Source: Paenibacillus_AP thailandensis (lineage in GTDB: Bacteria; Bacillota; Bacilli; Paenibacillales; Paenibacillaceae). From it: a stretch of DNA of 64,000 nucleotides. Positions 54,008-63,373 of this stretch are shown piece after piece. The DNA is taken from contig NZ_JBHUMY010000006.1 in NCBI RefSeq assembly GCF_042685365.1, forward strand, positions 310,001-374,000. The letters are read 5' to 3'. Position numbers and translations under genes: made by a program. The notes under the pieces are model-generated. The model worked only from the letters and a program-made list of their open reading frames with translations. It was not told the DNA's origin and searched no databases. The number at the start of each line of letters is the position of its first letter. Position 1 is the first letter of the stretch.

Positions 54008-55104
54008 GCAGACAGCGGTTCAGAGAGACGGGGTTTACGGTCGGCAGTCTGCCGACGGGGCCGGCGAACGGCATAACCGACGTTCCGGGCGTCAGCGTCG
54101 GACACGTCACGCTGATCGAAGAACGCGAAGGCGTTAGCGTGCGAACGGGCGTTACGGCAATATTGCCGCATCAAGGGAATCCGTTCCGGAACAAAGTCGC
54201 GGCCGCTTCCTACGTCATTAACGGCTTCGGCAAAACGACCGGCCTTGTCCAAGTCGACGAGCTTGGCGTTCTGGAATCGCCGATTATGCTGACGGACACG
54301 TTCGGCGTTCCGGCTGCGACGGAAGGCGCGCTGCGTTATATGATGGAGCTGGACGAAGGGGTCGGCGCTGAGGCGGGATCGATCAATATCGTGACCGGAG
54401 AATGCAACGACAAATTTTTAAACGACATGCGCGGGCTTCATGTCCGGCCGGAGCATGCGGTGGAGGCGATCCGCGAAGCGAAGGCGGCGCACGATGCCGG
54501 CCGCCCGGCGGCGGAAGGGGCCGTCGGCGCCGGCACCGGCATGGTATGCTACGGCTGGAAGGGCGGCATCGGAACGTCGTCGCGCGTTGTGGAAGCCGAA
54601 GGCAGCGTCTATCATATCGGAGTACTGACGCTGACGAATTTCGGGAAGCAAGAGGACTTGACCGTTCTCGGCCAGCCGATCGGCAGGCTGCTGCAGGAGC
54701 GGGAAGCCGAAGGCCGCAACGACGACGGTTCCGTCATCATCGTCATCGGCACCGATCTGCCGCTGGACGCCCGGCAGCTGAAGCGTCTGGCGAAAAGGGC
54801 GAGCTTCGGGCTCGCCAACACGGGGGCCATCGCCCATCACGGAAGCGGCGATATCGTCATCGCCTTCAGCAACGGCAACCTCGTTCCGCACGAGCCGCAG
54901 TCGGACTTCGTCCCGATGCGGACGGTCCGGGAGGACGGCGCGCTGATTTCCGCCTGCTTCCGGGCCGTCGTCGAAGCGGTGGAGGAAGCGGTTTACAATT
55001 CGTTGTTTGCCGGCGAGAGCATGACGGGCCATCAGGGCCGTACAGTACGCGGCTTGCCCGTAAAGGAGACGGCCGAACTATTGCGAAGCCGATTGTTGCT
55101 TTAA
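54004..55104 (+). CDS. P1-family peptidase (DmpA-like aminopeptidase)
   Basis: A 366-residue Ntn-type hydrolase of the DmpA/L-aminopeptidase-D-esterase family. The precursor matures by self-cleavage before the nucleophilic Ser; the Gly-Gly-Ile-Gly-Thr-Ser-Ser segment at about residues 187-193 is the family site. GPANGITDVPGVSVGHVTL at the start and the motif FGLANTGAIAHHGSGDIVIAFSNGN near 275-300 complete the pattern. It may remove N-terminal amino acids, including D- or beta-residues. Coupled by overlap to the GNAT gene; the threonine-aldolase-like gene follows 43 bases on. Confidence 0.93.
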   Translation: MSRQRFRETGFTVGSLPTGPANGITDVPGVSVGHVTLIEEREGVSVRTGVTAILPHQGNPFRNKVAAASYVINGFGKTTGLVQVDELGVLESPIMLTDTFGVPAATEGALRYMMELDEGVGAEAGSINIVTGECNDKFLNDMRGLHVRPEHAVEAIREAKAAHDAGRPAAEGAVGAGTGMVCYGWKGGIGTSSRVVEAEGSVYHIGVLTLTNFGKQEDLTVLGQPIGRLLQEREAEGRNDDGSVIIVIGTDLPLDARQLKRLAKRASFGLANTGAIAHHGSGDIVIAFSNGNLVPHEPQSDFVPMRTVREDGALISACFRAVVEAVEEAVYNSLFAGESMTGHQGRTVRGLPVKETAELLRSRLLL

Positions 55105-55147
55105 GAGCGGCGGCGACGGACGACGAAACGATAAGGGGGCATTAGCG

Positions 55148-56266
55148 TTGAGCAAGGGCATAACGCTTGCGGAAGCTTACGAACGTTCCGCCTATCCGAT
55201 TCGGGGAAACGGAAAATGGGCCGTTCGGCAGCTTATTGAAGCTTTTGACGGATATAACGGGGATACGGCCAGCGACATTTACGGCAAAGGCGATATAATC
55301 GAGAATTTTCAGCGGAAAATAGCGGATTGCCTTGGCATGGAGAGCGCGGTGTTCTTCCCGAGCGGAACGATGGCGCAGCAGATCGCGCTGCGAATTTGGT
55401 GCGACGAGGCCGGGCTTAAGCGAGTGGCCTACCATCCGTTATGCCACCTCGAAATTCACGAAGAGGACGGATTGAAGGAGCTGCACGGCATCGATCCGAT
55501 TTTGCTGGGAGAGAAAGAGCGGCTTATTCGGCTGGAGGACATCCGGAGCTTGCGGGACGATATCGCCTGCCTGCTGCTTGAGCTGCCGCAGCGCGAAATC
55601 GGCGGCCAGCTGCCGGAGTTCGAAGAGCTGGAAGCGATCTCGGCCTATTGCAGGGCGCGCGGGATCAAGCTTCATTTGGACGGAGCGAGACTGTTTGAGA
55701 TTACGCCGTATTACGGCAAAACCGAAGCGGAAATTTGCGCTTTGTTCGATAGCGTCTATGTTTCGTTCTACAAAGGGATCGGCGGCATTGCCGGAGCCAT
55801 ATTGGCCGGACCGGCCGCTTTTACGGAGACGTCGAAAGTATGGAAAAGACGCCATGGCGGCGATTTGATCAGTCTTTATCCTTACATCGTAAGCGCGGAC
55901 TATTATTTCGACCGGCGGATCGGGAAGATGGCCGAATATTATGAAGGAGCGAAGGAGCTTGCGGGGCTGTACAACGGCTGCCCGGGCGTCAAGACGATAC
56001 CGGAGCAGCCGGTATCCAACATGTTCCACGTCCATTTCGAGCTGGGGAAGGACCTTCTGGAGCCGATCCTTATCGGCGTATACGAAGAGACGGGGATCGG
56101 CCTGTTTCCGGCATTGCGCGGGCAAGATGAAAGGGAAGGAACCTGTTATTGCGAGATTAATGTGGGGGATCTTTACGATAATGCGCCGAAGGAACGCATC
56201 CACGAAGCCTTTCGCCTGCTTCGGGAGAAGCTTGAACCGGTTGCAAGGATAGGCAAGCGGGGATGA
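55148..56266 (+). CDS. threonine-aldolase-like PLP enzyme
   Basis: A 372-residue fold-type I PLP enzyme of the threonine aldolase/beta-eliminating lyase family. The PLP lysine is in VSFYKGIGGIAG (K209), the Asp binding the ring nitrogen is in HLDGARLFEI, and the N-terminal FPSGTMAQQIAL and HPLCHLEIHEEDG are family motifs. It probably cleaves threonine or another beta-hydroxy amino acid to glycine and an aldehyde. The start is a TTG at 55148 after AAGGGGG. It may act with the preceding peptidase in amino-acid release and catabolism. Confidence 0.9.
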   Translation: MSKGITLAEAYERSAYPIRGNGKWAVRQLIEAFDGYNGDTASDIYGKGDIIENFQRKIADCLGMESAVFFPSGTMAQQIALRIWCDEAGLKRVAYHPLCHLEIHEEDGLKELHGIDPILLGEKERLIRLEDIRSLRDDIACLLLELPQREIGGQLPEFEELEAISAYCRARGIKLHLDGARLFEITPYYGKTEAEICALFDSVYVSFYKGIGGIAGAILAGPAAFTETSKVWKRRHGGDLISLYPYIVSADYYFDRRIGKMAEYYEGAKELAGLYNGCPGVKTIPEQPVSNMFHVHFELGKDLLEPILIGVYEETGIGLFPALRGQDEREGTCYCEINVGDLYDNAPKERIHEAFRLLREKLEPVARIGKRG

Positions 56267-56316
56267 GCCGGTTGATAGTAAATTGGAATAACAAGGAGTT
56301 GCGTCATCTCTTTTGG

Positions 56317-56350
56317 ACCGCCCGACCGCTACGGTTAGGGCGGTTTTTTT
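56317..56350 (+). terminator. intrinsic terminator after the threonine-aldolase-like gene
   Basis: ACCGCCC (56317-56323) pairs with GGGCGGT (56338-56344); inner ACCG/CGGT; T run 56344-56350. Confidence 0.9.
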
Positions 56351-56455
56351 GCCAAGCGGCCGCCCGGATCGGTCGTTCGCAGGCAGATGAAATGCTTCCG
56401 CCGCGCATACATATCCATTAATGGCTTTCATTTTAACCGCCGCGGGGGTGTAAAG

Positions 56456-57730
56456 TTGAAGAAGAATTGGATCAACTCACCGTACACGTTTTCGCTCGGC
56501 ATGTTCGCGATGATGGTTCCGAGCCAAGCGTTCAGCTCGTTTTACAGCTATTATTATGTCGAAAAGCTTGGTCTCGGCATCGCTTTGGCGACGGCGGCCC
56601 GGACCGTGTTCCTCATTTGGGATGCCGTCAACCAGCCGATGTTCGGCTATTGGTCCGATCGGACCAACAGCCGGTTCGGACGGCGCAAGCCGTGGATCTA
56701 TGCCGCAATCCCCTGGTTTATGCTCGCATTCGTCCTCTTGTTTTCTCCTCCGGGCGGGTTGCCGCAGCATTCGCTGTTCGCTTGGTTTCTCGTCGCGCTC
56801 ATCTTGTTCGAAGCCGCCGCTACCGTACTATGGGTTAATTACGGGGCGTTATTCCCGGAGCTGTTCTTGGGCGACCGGCTTCGGGCCAAAGCTTCCGCGG
56901 TACAGCAAGGCTACCAGATCGTTGCGTTGTTGATCGGCTCCGCGGCGACTCCTCTCTTGTTTAATGCGATAGGCTTCGGCAACATGGCGCTCGTTTACGC
57001 GCTTTTGTTCGCGGTCTCCATGCTGGCTTGCATGCGGTATGTCCGCGAATGCGAAGACGCCCGCCTCCCCGAGCCGCTTAAGCTGGCGGAAGCGTTCCGC
57101 GCAACGCTTCGCAACCGGAAATTTTGGCTGTTCAATCTGGCGAATTCGTTCGCCCAGACCGTCAATGGGCTTCTAAGCTCGATCATCCCCTTTTACGCCA
57201 AATATGTGCTGAAGATTCCGGATGCGCAAGTTTCGTTATTGCTGGCGGCCGTCTTTGTCTCCGTCATTCCGTCGGTCGCCGTCTGGTACGGGATGGTCCG
57301 CACCATGAGCGCCGTAAAGGCATGGCGGCTGTCGCTTGCGCTTTACGGGCTTGCCGTTATCCCGCTATGGTTCGGCTCTAACCTGGCGAGCGGGATCGCA
57401 GCCGGCATAGCGGCCGGATTCGGTCTGGCCGGTTTTCTGGTCACCCCGCCGATTGTGGGCGGCCGCATTATCGACGAAGACGCGGCGCTGACGGGGCGCA
57501 GACGGGAAGGGATGTATACGGCTATCAGCGGGTTTATTACAAGATCAAGCGGATTGATCTCGGCCTTGGCGTTTCTTGTTGTCGGGATGATCTTCGGCTA
57601 CGAGAGCGGCGATCGTCCCGGCCCGAATCCCGAGGAGGCGTTCCGCTATTTGATTAGCGCCGTGCCGCTAGGTTTGCTGATCATATCGTATAGCCTGTCA
57701 TTGTTCGTCAAAGACGAAGCTCCGCGTTAA
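56456..57730 (+). CDS. GPH-family (glycoside-pentoside-hexuronide) transporter
   Basis: A 424-residue, twelve-helix cation-coupled sugar transporter. AARTVFLIWDAVNQPMFGYWSDRTNSRFGRRKPWI is the family signature of loop 2-3, then VLWVNYGALFPELFLGDRLR, and the C-terminal half keeps DEDAALTGRRREGMYTAISGFITRSSGL. Members take up alpha-glucosides, xylosides or hexuronides. The start is a TTG at 56456 after GGGGGTG. The frame is open upstream to 56387 without a ribosome binding site. Stand-alone gene; substrate unknown. Confidence 0.88.
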   Translation: MKKNWINSPYTFSLGMFAMMVPSQAFSSFYSYYYVEKLGLGIALATAARTVFLIWDAVNQPMFGYWSDRTNSRFGRRKPWIYAAIPWFMLAFVLLFSPPGGLPQHSLFAWFLVALILFEAAATVLWVNYGALFPELFLGDRLRAKASAVQQGYQIVALLIGSAATPLLFNAIGFGNMALVYALLFAVSMLACMRYVRECEDARLPEPLKLAEAFRATLRNRKFWLFNLANSFAQTVNGLLSSIIPFYAKYVLKIPDAQVSLLLAAVFVSVIPSVAVWYGMVRTMSAVKAWRLSLALYGLAVIPLWFGSNLASGIAAGIAAGFGLAGFLVTPPIVGGRIIDEDAALTGRRREGMYTAISGFITRSSGLISALAFLVVGMIFGYESGDRPGPNPEEAFRYLISAVPLGLLIISYSLSLFVKDEAPR

Positions 57731-57926
57731 TCGGAAGGGAACGTTCGGAAACCAATAAAGCAAGCAAATCTCGCCCGAGGCTCGACGACGCAAAAACTTA
57801 TAGGCGGCTCTAGGTAAATTAGCCGAAAAAGAAGGGAATAGAATAATGGGAGTGGAATTGAAAGGGTATCGTGGACTTATTATCGTTTCTGCTTGATTCA
57901 TTCGGATTAAACGAGGAGTGATCGGC

Positions 57927-58328
57927 GTGAGCAACGGGGAAGAAAACGGAAGCAAGCCGCTGGAACCGTATAAATCCTACAGTCAATGGGTTGACGAGGC
58001 GGTGGAGGAATTCGCGAAGAAAGGCGGCTTTGACGACTTGCCGGGCAAAGGAAAGCCGCTTCATATCGCGCAAGGAGACGCGTTCTCGGGCGTACTGAAG
58101 GAAGCGCATTATTTGCCGGCGTGGGTTGAGCTGCGGAAGGAGATCGCGAAGGATATGGAGCGATATATCGATAAAGCCGGTCATCTTACGGAACAGGAAG
58201 GGGAGCGGGCGATCGGCGCGATTAACGAAAAAATCCGCAAATACAACCGTATGGTCCCGTCCGGCACGCTGCAGCGGGGGCTGGTGACAAGCGAGAATAT
58301 CCGGAGCAAATACGAATATTGGCGTTAA
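57927..58328 (+). CDS. DUF1992 (DnaJC28-like conserved domain) protein
   Basis: A 133-residue soluble protein. The region WVDEAVEEFAKKGGFDDLPGKGKPL is the DUF1992 signature, found as the conserved domain of eukaryotic DNAJC28 and as small stand-alone proteins in many bacteria; function unknown. GAGGAG lies eight bases before the GTG at 57927, which is preferred over the GTG at 57918. Confidence 0.9.
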   Translation: MSNGEENGSKPLEPYKSYSQWVDEAVEEFAKKGGFDDLPGKGKPLHIAQGDAFSGVLKEAHYLPAWVELRKEIAKDMERYIDKAGHLTEQEGERAIGAINEKIRKYNRMVPSGTLQRGLVTSENIRSKYEYWR

Positions 58329-58340
58329 ATGATCGTTAGA

Positions 58341-58354
58341 TGACGAAATTGTCA
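58341..58354. promoter_or_regulatory. candidate operator upstream of the BceAB-like genes
   Basis: TGAC-GAAATT-GTCA dyad, about 45 bases upstream of TATAGT (58399-58404), a possible -10. Position fits activation by a BceR-type regulator; the match has not been tested against a known motif. Confidence 0.45.
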
Positions 58355-58431
58355 CTCTCTTTGCTGCCTGCGTTATGGTTGAACTTGCGCATCCTGTTTA
58401 TAGTTAGAGCAGAGAGGGAGGAATAAACGTC

Positions 58432-59178
58432 ATGAACGCCATCATTCAAACCAAAGGATTAATGAAAAACTACGGGAATAACCAGGTGCTTAAAAATATC
58501 GACTTAACCGTCATGGCCGGGGAGTTTACGGCCATCATGGGGCCGTCGGGCTCCGGCAAATCGACGCTGATGAACGTCTTGTCGACGATCGACCGGTTCT
58601 CGGGCGGGGAGGTATGGCTGGACAACCAATCTCTGCTTCAGCTGAACCGCAACGCCCTTCGGAAATTTCGGCAGGAGCGGATGGGATTCATCTTCCAGGA
58701 TTACAACCTGCTTGACGCGCTGACCGTAAAAGAAAATATTTTGCTGCCTCTGTCGCTGCGCCGTTATGCCGCGGGCGAGATGGAAAGGCGGCTGAAACGG
58801 ATAGCGGAAGCGTTGTCGATCGAACCGATCTTGCATCAGTACCCGAGCGAGATATCGGGCGGTCAGAAGCAGCGCGCCGCTTCGGCCAGAGCGCTTATAA
58901 CGGAGCCGGCGGTCGTCTTCGCCGACGAGCCGACGGGAGCGCTGGATTCCCGTTCCGCAACCCAGCTGCTGGAGCAGCTGTCCGATCTCAACAGGTCGTT
59001 CGGGACGACGATCTTGATGGTGACGCACGATCCGTATGCGGCGAGCTTCTGCAGAAGAGTCATTTTTTTGCGGGACGGCGGAATCGTCAACGAGCTGTTT
59101 GCCGGGGACAAGGGCCAGCAAGCGTTCTACGACCGGATACTTGACTCGCAAAGCTTGCTGGGAGGGCATCGCCGATGA
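58432..59178 (+). CDS. BceA-like ABC ATPase (peptide-antibiotic resistance)
   Basis: A 248-residue ATPase of the MacB/BceA type. Walker A GPSGSGKST is at residues 37-45, Q loop FIFQDYNLLDALTVKENILLP, signature SGGQKQRAASARAL and Walker B PAVVFADEPTGALDS. BceAB exporters free lipid II-cycle intermediates from bacitracin-type or lantibiotic peptides and also act as sensors for the paired kinase. AGGGAGGA lies before the ATG. It overlaps the permease gene by four bases (ATGA). Confidence 0.93.
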   Translation: MNAIIQTKGLMKNYGNNQVLKNIDLTVMAGEFTAIMGPSGSGKSTLMNVLSTIDRFSGGEVWLDNQSLLQLNRNALRKFRQERMGFIFQDYNLLDALTVKENILLPLSLRRYAAGEMERRLKRIAEALSIEPILHQYPSEISGGQKQRAASARALITEPAVVFADEPTGALDSRSATQLLEQLSDLNRSFGTTILMVTHDPYAASFCRRVIFLRDGGIVNELFAGDKGQQAFYDRILDSQSLLGGHRR

Positions 59179-61148
59179 GCCTGATCGACTTGACCCTGCG
59201 GAACGTCAAACGGAATTTCAGACTGTACGCGATTTATTTGCTGTCTATGATCATCGGCGTCGTCATCTTCTACACGTTTTCGTCGCTTATGTATAACGAA
59301 GATATTACGGAAGCTTTGTCCAATCGGAGAAACTTTCAGCTCGGCATTATGATCGCCTCGGCAGCCGTATTTTTGTTTATCTTGTTTTTTATTCTCTATG
59401 CCAACTCGTTCTTCATGCGGCAGCGGAAAAAAGAATTCGGCATGTATTTGCTGTTCGGCATGAACGAATGGCAAATTACGCGCATCGTTTTCTATGAATC
59501 GCTGGCGCTCGGCGGAATTTCGCTTGTTGTCGGCATCCTGCTGGGCGGCTTGCTTTCCAAGCTGTTCGGGATGCTGCTGATGAGCCTGATGCGGTACGAT
59601 CAGGTCATCTCGCTCAACTTTCCGGTACAAGCGTTAGCCGTAACGGTCTCTATCTTTGCGTTTCTTATTCTGATCATTACGGTTCAAAGCCATCTGTCCG
59701 TGAAGCGGGTTCAACTGATCGAGCTGTTCCACGCCGGCTCCAAAATGGAAAAGCCGGTCCAAACGTCACGCTTGCTTGCATTGGTTGCCGTATTTATGCT
59801 TGTCGTTTCGTTCGTCATTATCGGCGGGGGCAAAACGTCGGTGTTCTGGACCGACTATTCCACGGCCAGTTTGCTTGCGGTAGCGGTCGGGATTATCGGC
59901 GGGACGTATTTGTTTTTTAGCCAGTTCGTCGGCTGGCTTCTTGAAACGATACGCAGCAAGCCCAATTATGCGGTCGGCGATACGGTGCTGTGGGCGTCTT
60001 CGCTCCGGTTTCAAACGCGCGGCAACACGCTGAACCTGACCTTCATCTCCTTGTTCAGCGCGCTTATCGTGCTGTTCGTATCGTTTACGGCTATAAACTA
60101 CGCGGTGCAGTTCGAAGCCGTCGGCCGTAATTTGCCCAACGACCTGGCTCACCAGTCGCTTGACGAAGAGACGAATAAGCGCATCGAGCGGATCATCGGC
60201 GAATCCGGCCACGACGTGTTAAGCCATAACACTCTTGAAGCCGTGCAGGCTGAAACGGTGACGGATATGGCGGAAGCTTTCGATAATCCGGAGTTTTATT
60301 CGCCGGGTGTGCTGCTTGTATCGGAGACGAGCTACAACGAGGTCGTAGCGGACCGCGGCGACGACCGGAAGCTGCAGCTTCAAGCGGACGAAGCGGTATC
60401 GTTATCGCAAGGGACCGATTATGAAGTCAGCTATAATCCAGCCGCCGCATCGGATTACGAGATCCGTACGGGCGGGTCGGCAATTCGGTTCAAGCTTGCG
60501 GGCAAGCTGGATTATGCGCTGCTCGGCTGGTCGAGTTCTCCCGATACTTCCATGGAACGAAGACAAGGCGCGCTTGTCATAGACGATGAAGCTTACGCAG
60601 CCATTGCCGCGGCTTCGCCCGCCGCGTTGAAGAAATTTGAAATTTACCGGCTTGCGGACGCGGACCAAGCGGAATCTCTGTCCCGCCAGGTGCACCCGAT
60701 CGTGACCGCCGTTCCGGGCGCTTACTATTCTTCTTTCGCCGACGTTTATGCCCTGCAGATCGAAAGCTCTTCGCTGCTGCTGTTCTCGAGCGCATTTCTA
60801 GCGCTGATCGCTTTGTTCGCTTTGGCTAGCGTCATCTACTTCAAGCAGCTGCGCGAGGCGACGGACGAGCGCCGGCAATACGACATATTGGGCAAAATGG
60901 GCGTGGGCGCCAAGCTGATGAGACGCGTCATCCGAAAGCAGCTTATGTTCGTGTTCGCTCCGCCGCTTGCGATCGGCATCTTGATCAGTTCGTTTACGAT
61001 TAAAGTGTATATTTTGGATTCCATCAGCAATTTTCCCGGGCTGCCGGGACTGGTCTGGTGGATCGTGGCCGCTTACATGCTGATTTATGCCATGTTTTAT
61101 TTGTCCGCGGCGAATCTGTATTACCGCATCGCCAGCCAGAAGCCCTGA
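59175..61148 (+). CDS. BceB-like ABC permease with large extracellular domain
   Basis: A 657-residue permease with ten predicted helices: four near the N-terminus, then pairs, a large extracellular domain between helices 7 and 8 (about 340-530) and three at the end. LRNVKRNFRLYAIYLLSMIIGVVIFYTFSSL at the start and FFMRQRKKEFGMYLLFGM mark the FtsX/BceB family. The extracellular domain distinguishes BceB from macrolide pumps and is the presumed peptide-sensing part. A GC hairpin (61136-61157) spans its stop codon and lies before the response regulator. Confidence 0.93.
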   Translation: MSLIDLTLRNVKRNFRLYAIYLLSMIIGVVIFYTFSSLMYNEDITEALSNRRNFQLGIMIASAAVFLFILFFILYANSFFMRQRKKEFGMYLLFGMNEWQITRIVFYESLALGGISLVVGILLGGLLSKLFGMLLMSLMRYDQVISLNFPVQALAVTVSIFAFLILIITVQSHLSVKRVQLIELFHAGSKMEKPVQTSRLLALVAVFMLVVSFVIIGGGKTSVFWTDYSTASLLAVAVGIIGGTYLFFSQFVGWLLETIRSKPNYAVGDTVLWASSLRFQTRGNTLNLTFISLFSALIVLFVSFTAINYAVQFEAVGRNLPNDLAHQSLDEETNKRIERIIGESGHDVLSHNTLEAVQAETVTDMAEAFDNPEFYSPGVLLVSETSYNEVVADRGDDRKLQLQADEAVSLSQGTDYEVSYNPAAASDYEIRTGGSAIRFKLAGKLDYALLGWSSSPDTSMERRQGALVIDDEAYAAIAAASPAALKKFEIYRLADADQAESLSRQVHPIVTAVPGAYYSSFADVYALQIESSSLLLFSSAFLALIALFALASVIYFKQLREATDERRQYDILGKMGVGAKLMRRVIRKQLMFVFAPPLAIGILISSFTIKVYILDSISNFPGLPGLVWWIVAAYMLIYAMFYLSAANLYYRIASQKP

Positions 61149-61211
61149 CGCTTCTGGCCTTCGGCATATTATGCCTGTCTTACGTTTAAGGCATATGAGG
61201 GAGGTTTACTT

Positions 61212-61883
61212 TTGTTTCACATTTTATTGGTTGAGGATGACGAGAAAATACGGGCGATCGTCGCGGATACGCTGCGCAAATGGCAGTTTGCCGTATCGGA
61301 AGTAACGGATTTCGGCACGGTTCTGGAGACGTTCCATGCCGTTCAGCCTCACCTCGTCGTTATGGATATTAACCTGCCGGTGCGGGACGGCTTTTATTGG
61401 TGCCAGCAAATCCGGGGCGAATCCAAGGTGCCGATCTTGTTCTTGTCCTCCCGCGATCAGAACATGGACGTCATTATGGCGATTAACATGGGAGGGGACG
61501 ACTACGTTCAGAAGCCGTTCGAGCTGGATGTGCTCGTCGCGAAAATAAACGCCCTGCTGCGCCGCAATTATACGTATCAGGTAAACTCCCGTCAGCTTTC
61601 GCATCGCGGCTTGTCGCTTCACTTGTCCAATTCGACCGTTCAATTCGGAGAGCAGACGTTGGAGCTGAGCAGGAACGAGTTTATCGTTATGCAGGCGCTG
61701 ATGCGCAGCGTCGGCTCGATCGTGGCGAGAGAGCAGCTGATGCAGGCGCTGTGGAACGACGATCAGTTCGTGGACGACAATACGCTGACCGTCAACGTCA
61801 ACCGGCTTCGGCGCAAGCTGGCGCAGCTGGGCCTCGAAGATTTTATCGTCACGCGCAAAGGGATGGGGTATATCGTCGAATGA
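61212..61883 (+). CDS. BceR-like OmpR-family response regulator
   Basis: A 223-residue response regulator. The receiver has the pocket E8-D9-D10, phosphoacceptor D52 (VVMDINLPVRDG) and K in QKPFEL. The C-terminal winged helix (SRNEFIVMQALMRSVGSIVARE, DDNTLTVNVNRLRRKL) is of the OmpR type. The start is a TTG at 61212 with GAGGGAGG upstream. Its TGA overlaps the ATG of the kinase gene. Here the exporter genes come first and the two-component genes second, the reverse of the best-known bceRSAB order. Confidence 0.93.
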   Translation: MFHILLVEDDEKIRAIVADTLRKWQFAVSEVTDFGTVLETFHAVQPHLVVMDINLPVRDGFYWCQQIRGESKVPILFLSSRDQNMDVIMAINMGGDDYVQKPFELDVLVAKINALLRRNYTYQVNSRQLSHRGLSLHLSNSTVQFGEQTLELSRNEFIVMQALMRSVGSIVAREQLMQALWNDDQFVDDNTLTVNVNRLRRKLAQLGLEDFIVTRKGMGYIVE

Positions 61884-62893
61884 GCTTCTGGCGGTTTCTA
61901 AAATACGAGCTGCCCTATATCGGGCTTGTTGCGGCATGCTTTATCGTGGCGTCGCTTGTCTATTTGACGGACCCGACGATGGACTGGCACTGGAGCACCT
62001 TTCTTTACGCTTTGGCTTTGCTGGCGTTTGTGGCCGGGGCTTTCTTCGTTTACCGCTATTTCAAAAGCTTAAGCGCGATACGCCGCATCGACTCAGACGA
62101 CGCCGAGCCGCTGTCGCTCGAGTCGGCCGCTTATTTGGAAGCGATGGAGCTCATGCGCAAAGCGCATATTCACACGCTTAACGAGGCGAGGTTCAAGCAG
62201 CGGGAACACCATGATTTTATTATTTCGTGGTTTCACGAAATCAAGACGCCGATATCCGTATTGCGGCTCATGCAGCAAACTTCCGTGGACAAGGACAGTC
62301 TGGCCGAGGAGCTCGAGAAGATCGAGCATTACGTCGATCAGGCTTTGTATTACGGAAAGCTGGACAGCTTTAATCAAGATTACGAATTGCATGGCTGCGA
62401 TCTGGACGCGCTGGCGAAGCGCGCCGTCAAGGAGCACGCACGCACGTTCATCGCGAAGAAGCTGAAGGCGGAGGTCGATACGAAGCCGCTGACGGTGCAA
62501 AGCGATTCGAAATGGCTCCGTTTTATTGTGAATCAATTGATTACTAACAGTTTGAAGTATACGGAGCCGGGCGGCAAAATTACGATCGAGACACGCGAAT
62601 CGGCCAAAGAGAAGCTGCTGATCGTCCGCGATAACGGCATCGGAATCGAAAGCAAAGATTTGCCGCGCGTATTCAACCGGGGCTTTACGGGAACGAACGG
62701 GCGAACCCATATGAAATCGACCGGCATGGGGCTCTATTTGGCGCAGCAGCTTGCCAATAAGCTGGGCCATTATTTGACGTGCAGTTCGATCGCGGGGGAA
62801 TATACGGAGTTCGTCATTCATTTTCCGAAGCATCACGATTTGTACGCGGCAACTGTCGGGAGAGCGCCGAAACGGGAGGAGGGGAGCGATTGA
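61880..62893 (+). CDS. BceS-like intramembrane-sensing histidine kinase
   Basis: A 337-residue sensor kinase with only two N-terminal helices (about residues 14-36 and 43-61) joined by a short loop (TDPTMDWHWS) and no extracellular domain. The kinase core has the H box SWFHEIKTPISVLRL (His near 117), the N box WLRFIVNQLITNSLKYTEPGG and the G boxes DNGIGI and STGMGLYLAQQLA. Kinases of this design receive their signal through the BceB permease. It is translationally coupled to the response regulator upstream, and the CWC gene follows two bases after its stop. Confidence 0.93.
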   Translation: MSFWRFLKYELPYIGLVAACFIVASLVYLTDPTMDWHWSTFLYALALLAFVAGAFFVYRYFKSLSAIRRIDSDDAEPLSLESAAYLEAMELMRKAHIHTLNEARFKQREHHDFIISWFHEIKTPISVLRLMQQTSVDKDSLAEELEKIEHYVDQALYYGKLDSFNQDYELHGCDLDALAKRAVKEHARTFIAKKLKAEVDTKPLTVQSDSKWLRFIVNQLITNSLKYTEPGGKITIETRESAKEKLLIVRDNGIGIESKDLPRVFNRGFTGTNGRTHMKSTGMGLYLAQQLANKLGHYLTCSSIAGEYTEFVIHFPKHHDLYAATVGRAPKREEGSD

Positions 62894-62895
62894 CG

Positions 62896-63117
62896 ATGGA
62901 AGAAGGAAGGGCTGCGGCGATGCCTTGTCCGTTATGCGGACAGTCCGGACGCTGCGGCAATCCGGAGGCGAGGCCGGACGCTGCTTGCTGGTGTTATACG
63001 GCGGGCTTTCCGAAGGAAATATTCAGTCTGATTCCGGACGAGAAGCGCGGCCAGGCTTGCATCTGCCCGGATTGCCTGGCCGCCTTCAAGCGGGGAGAGC
63101 TGCGAACCGAAACCTAA
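62896..63117 (+). CDS. small cysteine-rich CWC-family protein
   Basis: A 73-residue protein with two CxxC-type pairs and a CWC signature: PCPLCGQSGRC, then CWCYTAGFPKEIF and CICPDCLAAF. Eight Cys in this spacing should bind one or two zinc ions. CWC-family proteins are of unknown function. It starts two bases after the BceS stop, so it belongs to the resistance operon at least by transcription. Confidence 0.85.
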   Translation: MEEGRAAAMPCPLCGQSGRCGNPEARPDAACWCYTAGFPKEIFSLIPDEKRGQACICPDCLAAFKRGELRTET

Positions 63118-63130
63118 AGGAGGTACGATT

Positions 63131-63373
63131 GTGACATATCGTTCGGACGGCAAGCATACGCACGAATCGCAGCCAGCCGAGAACAAAGCCTTTAACGAAC
63201 AGGTTACCGTAAGCGAAGAATTGCTGCCGATTCAACGGATTGAAGGCGGAGGTCCTCCGAGACCCGTAAAGTATGAGCGGCTTCCCCGCCCGTTACGGAT
63301 TTTCGGATACGCCGTTACGATCTTTATGATCGCATGCGCGCTTGCAGTCATCGGTATTTCCGTTTTTAAATGA
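63131..63373 (+). CDS. small membrane protein with polar N-terminal half, unknown function
   Basis: An 80-residue protein. The first 55 residues are polar (many E, Q, P, R and G), then one C-terminal helix (about 57-78, FGYAVTIFMIACALAVIGISVF) ends near the terminus, so it is tail-anchored. AAAGGAGG lies before the GTG start. The 13-base gap from the CWC gene places it at the end of the BceAB-like operon. Confidence 0.75.
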   Translation: MTYRSDGKHTHESQPAENKAFNEQVTVSEELLPIQRIEGGGPPRPVKYERLPRPLRIFGYAVTIFMIACALAVIGISVFK

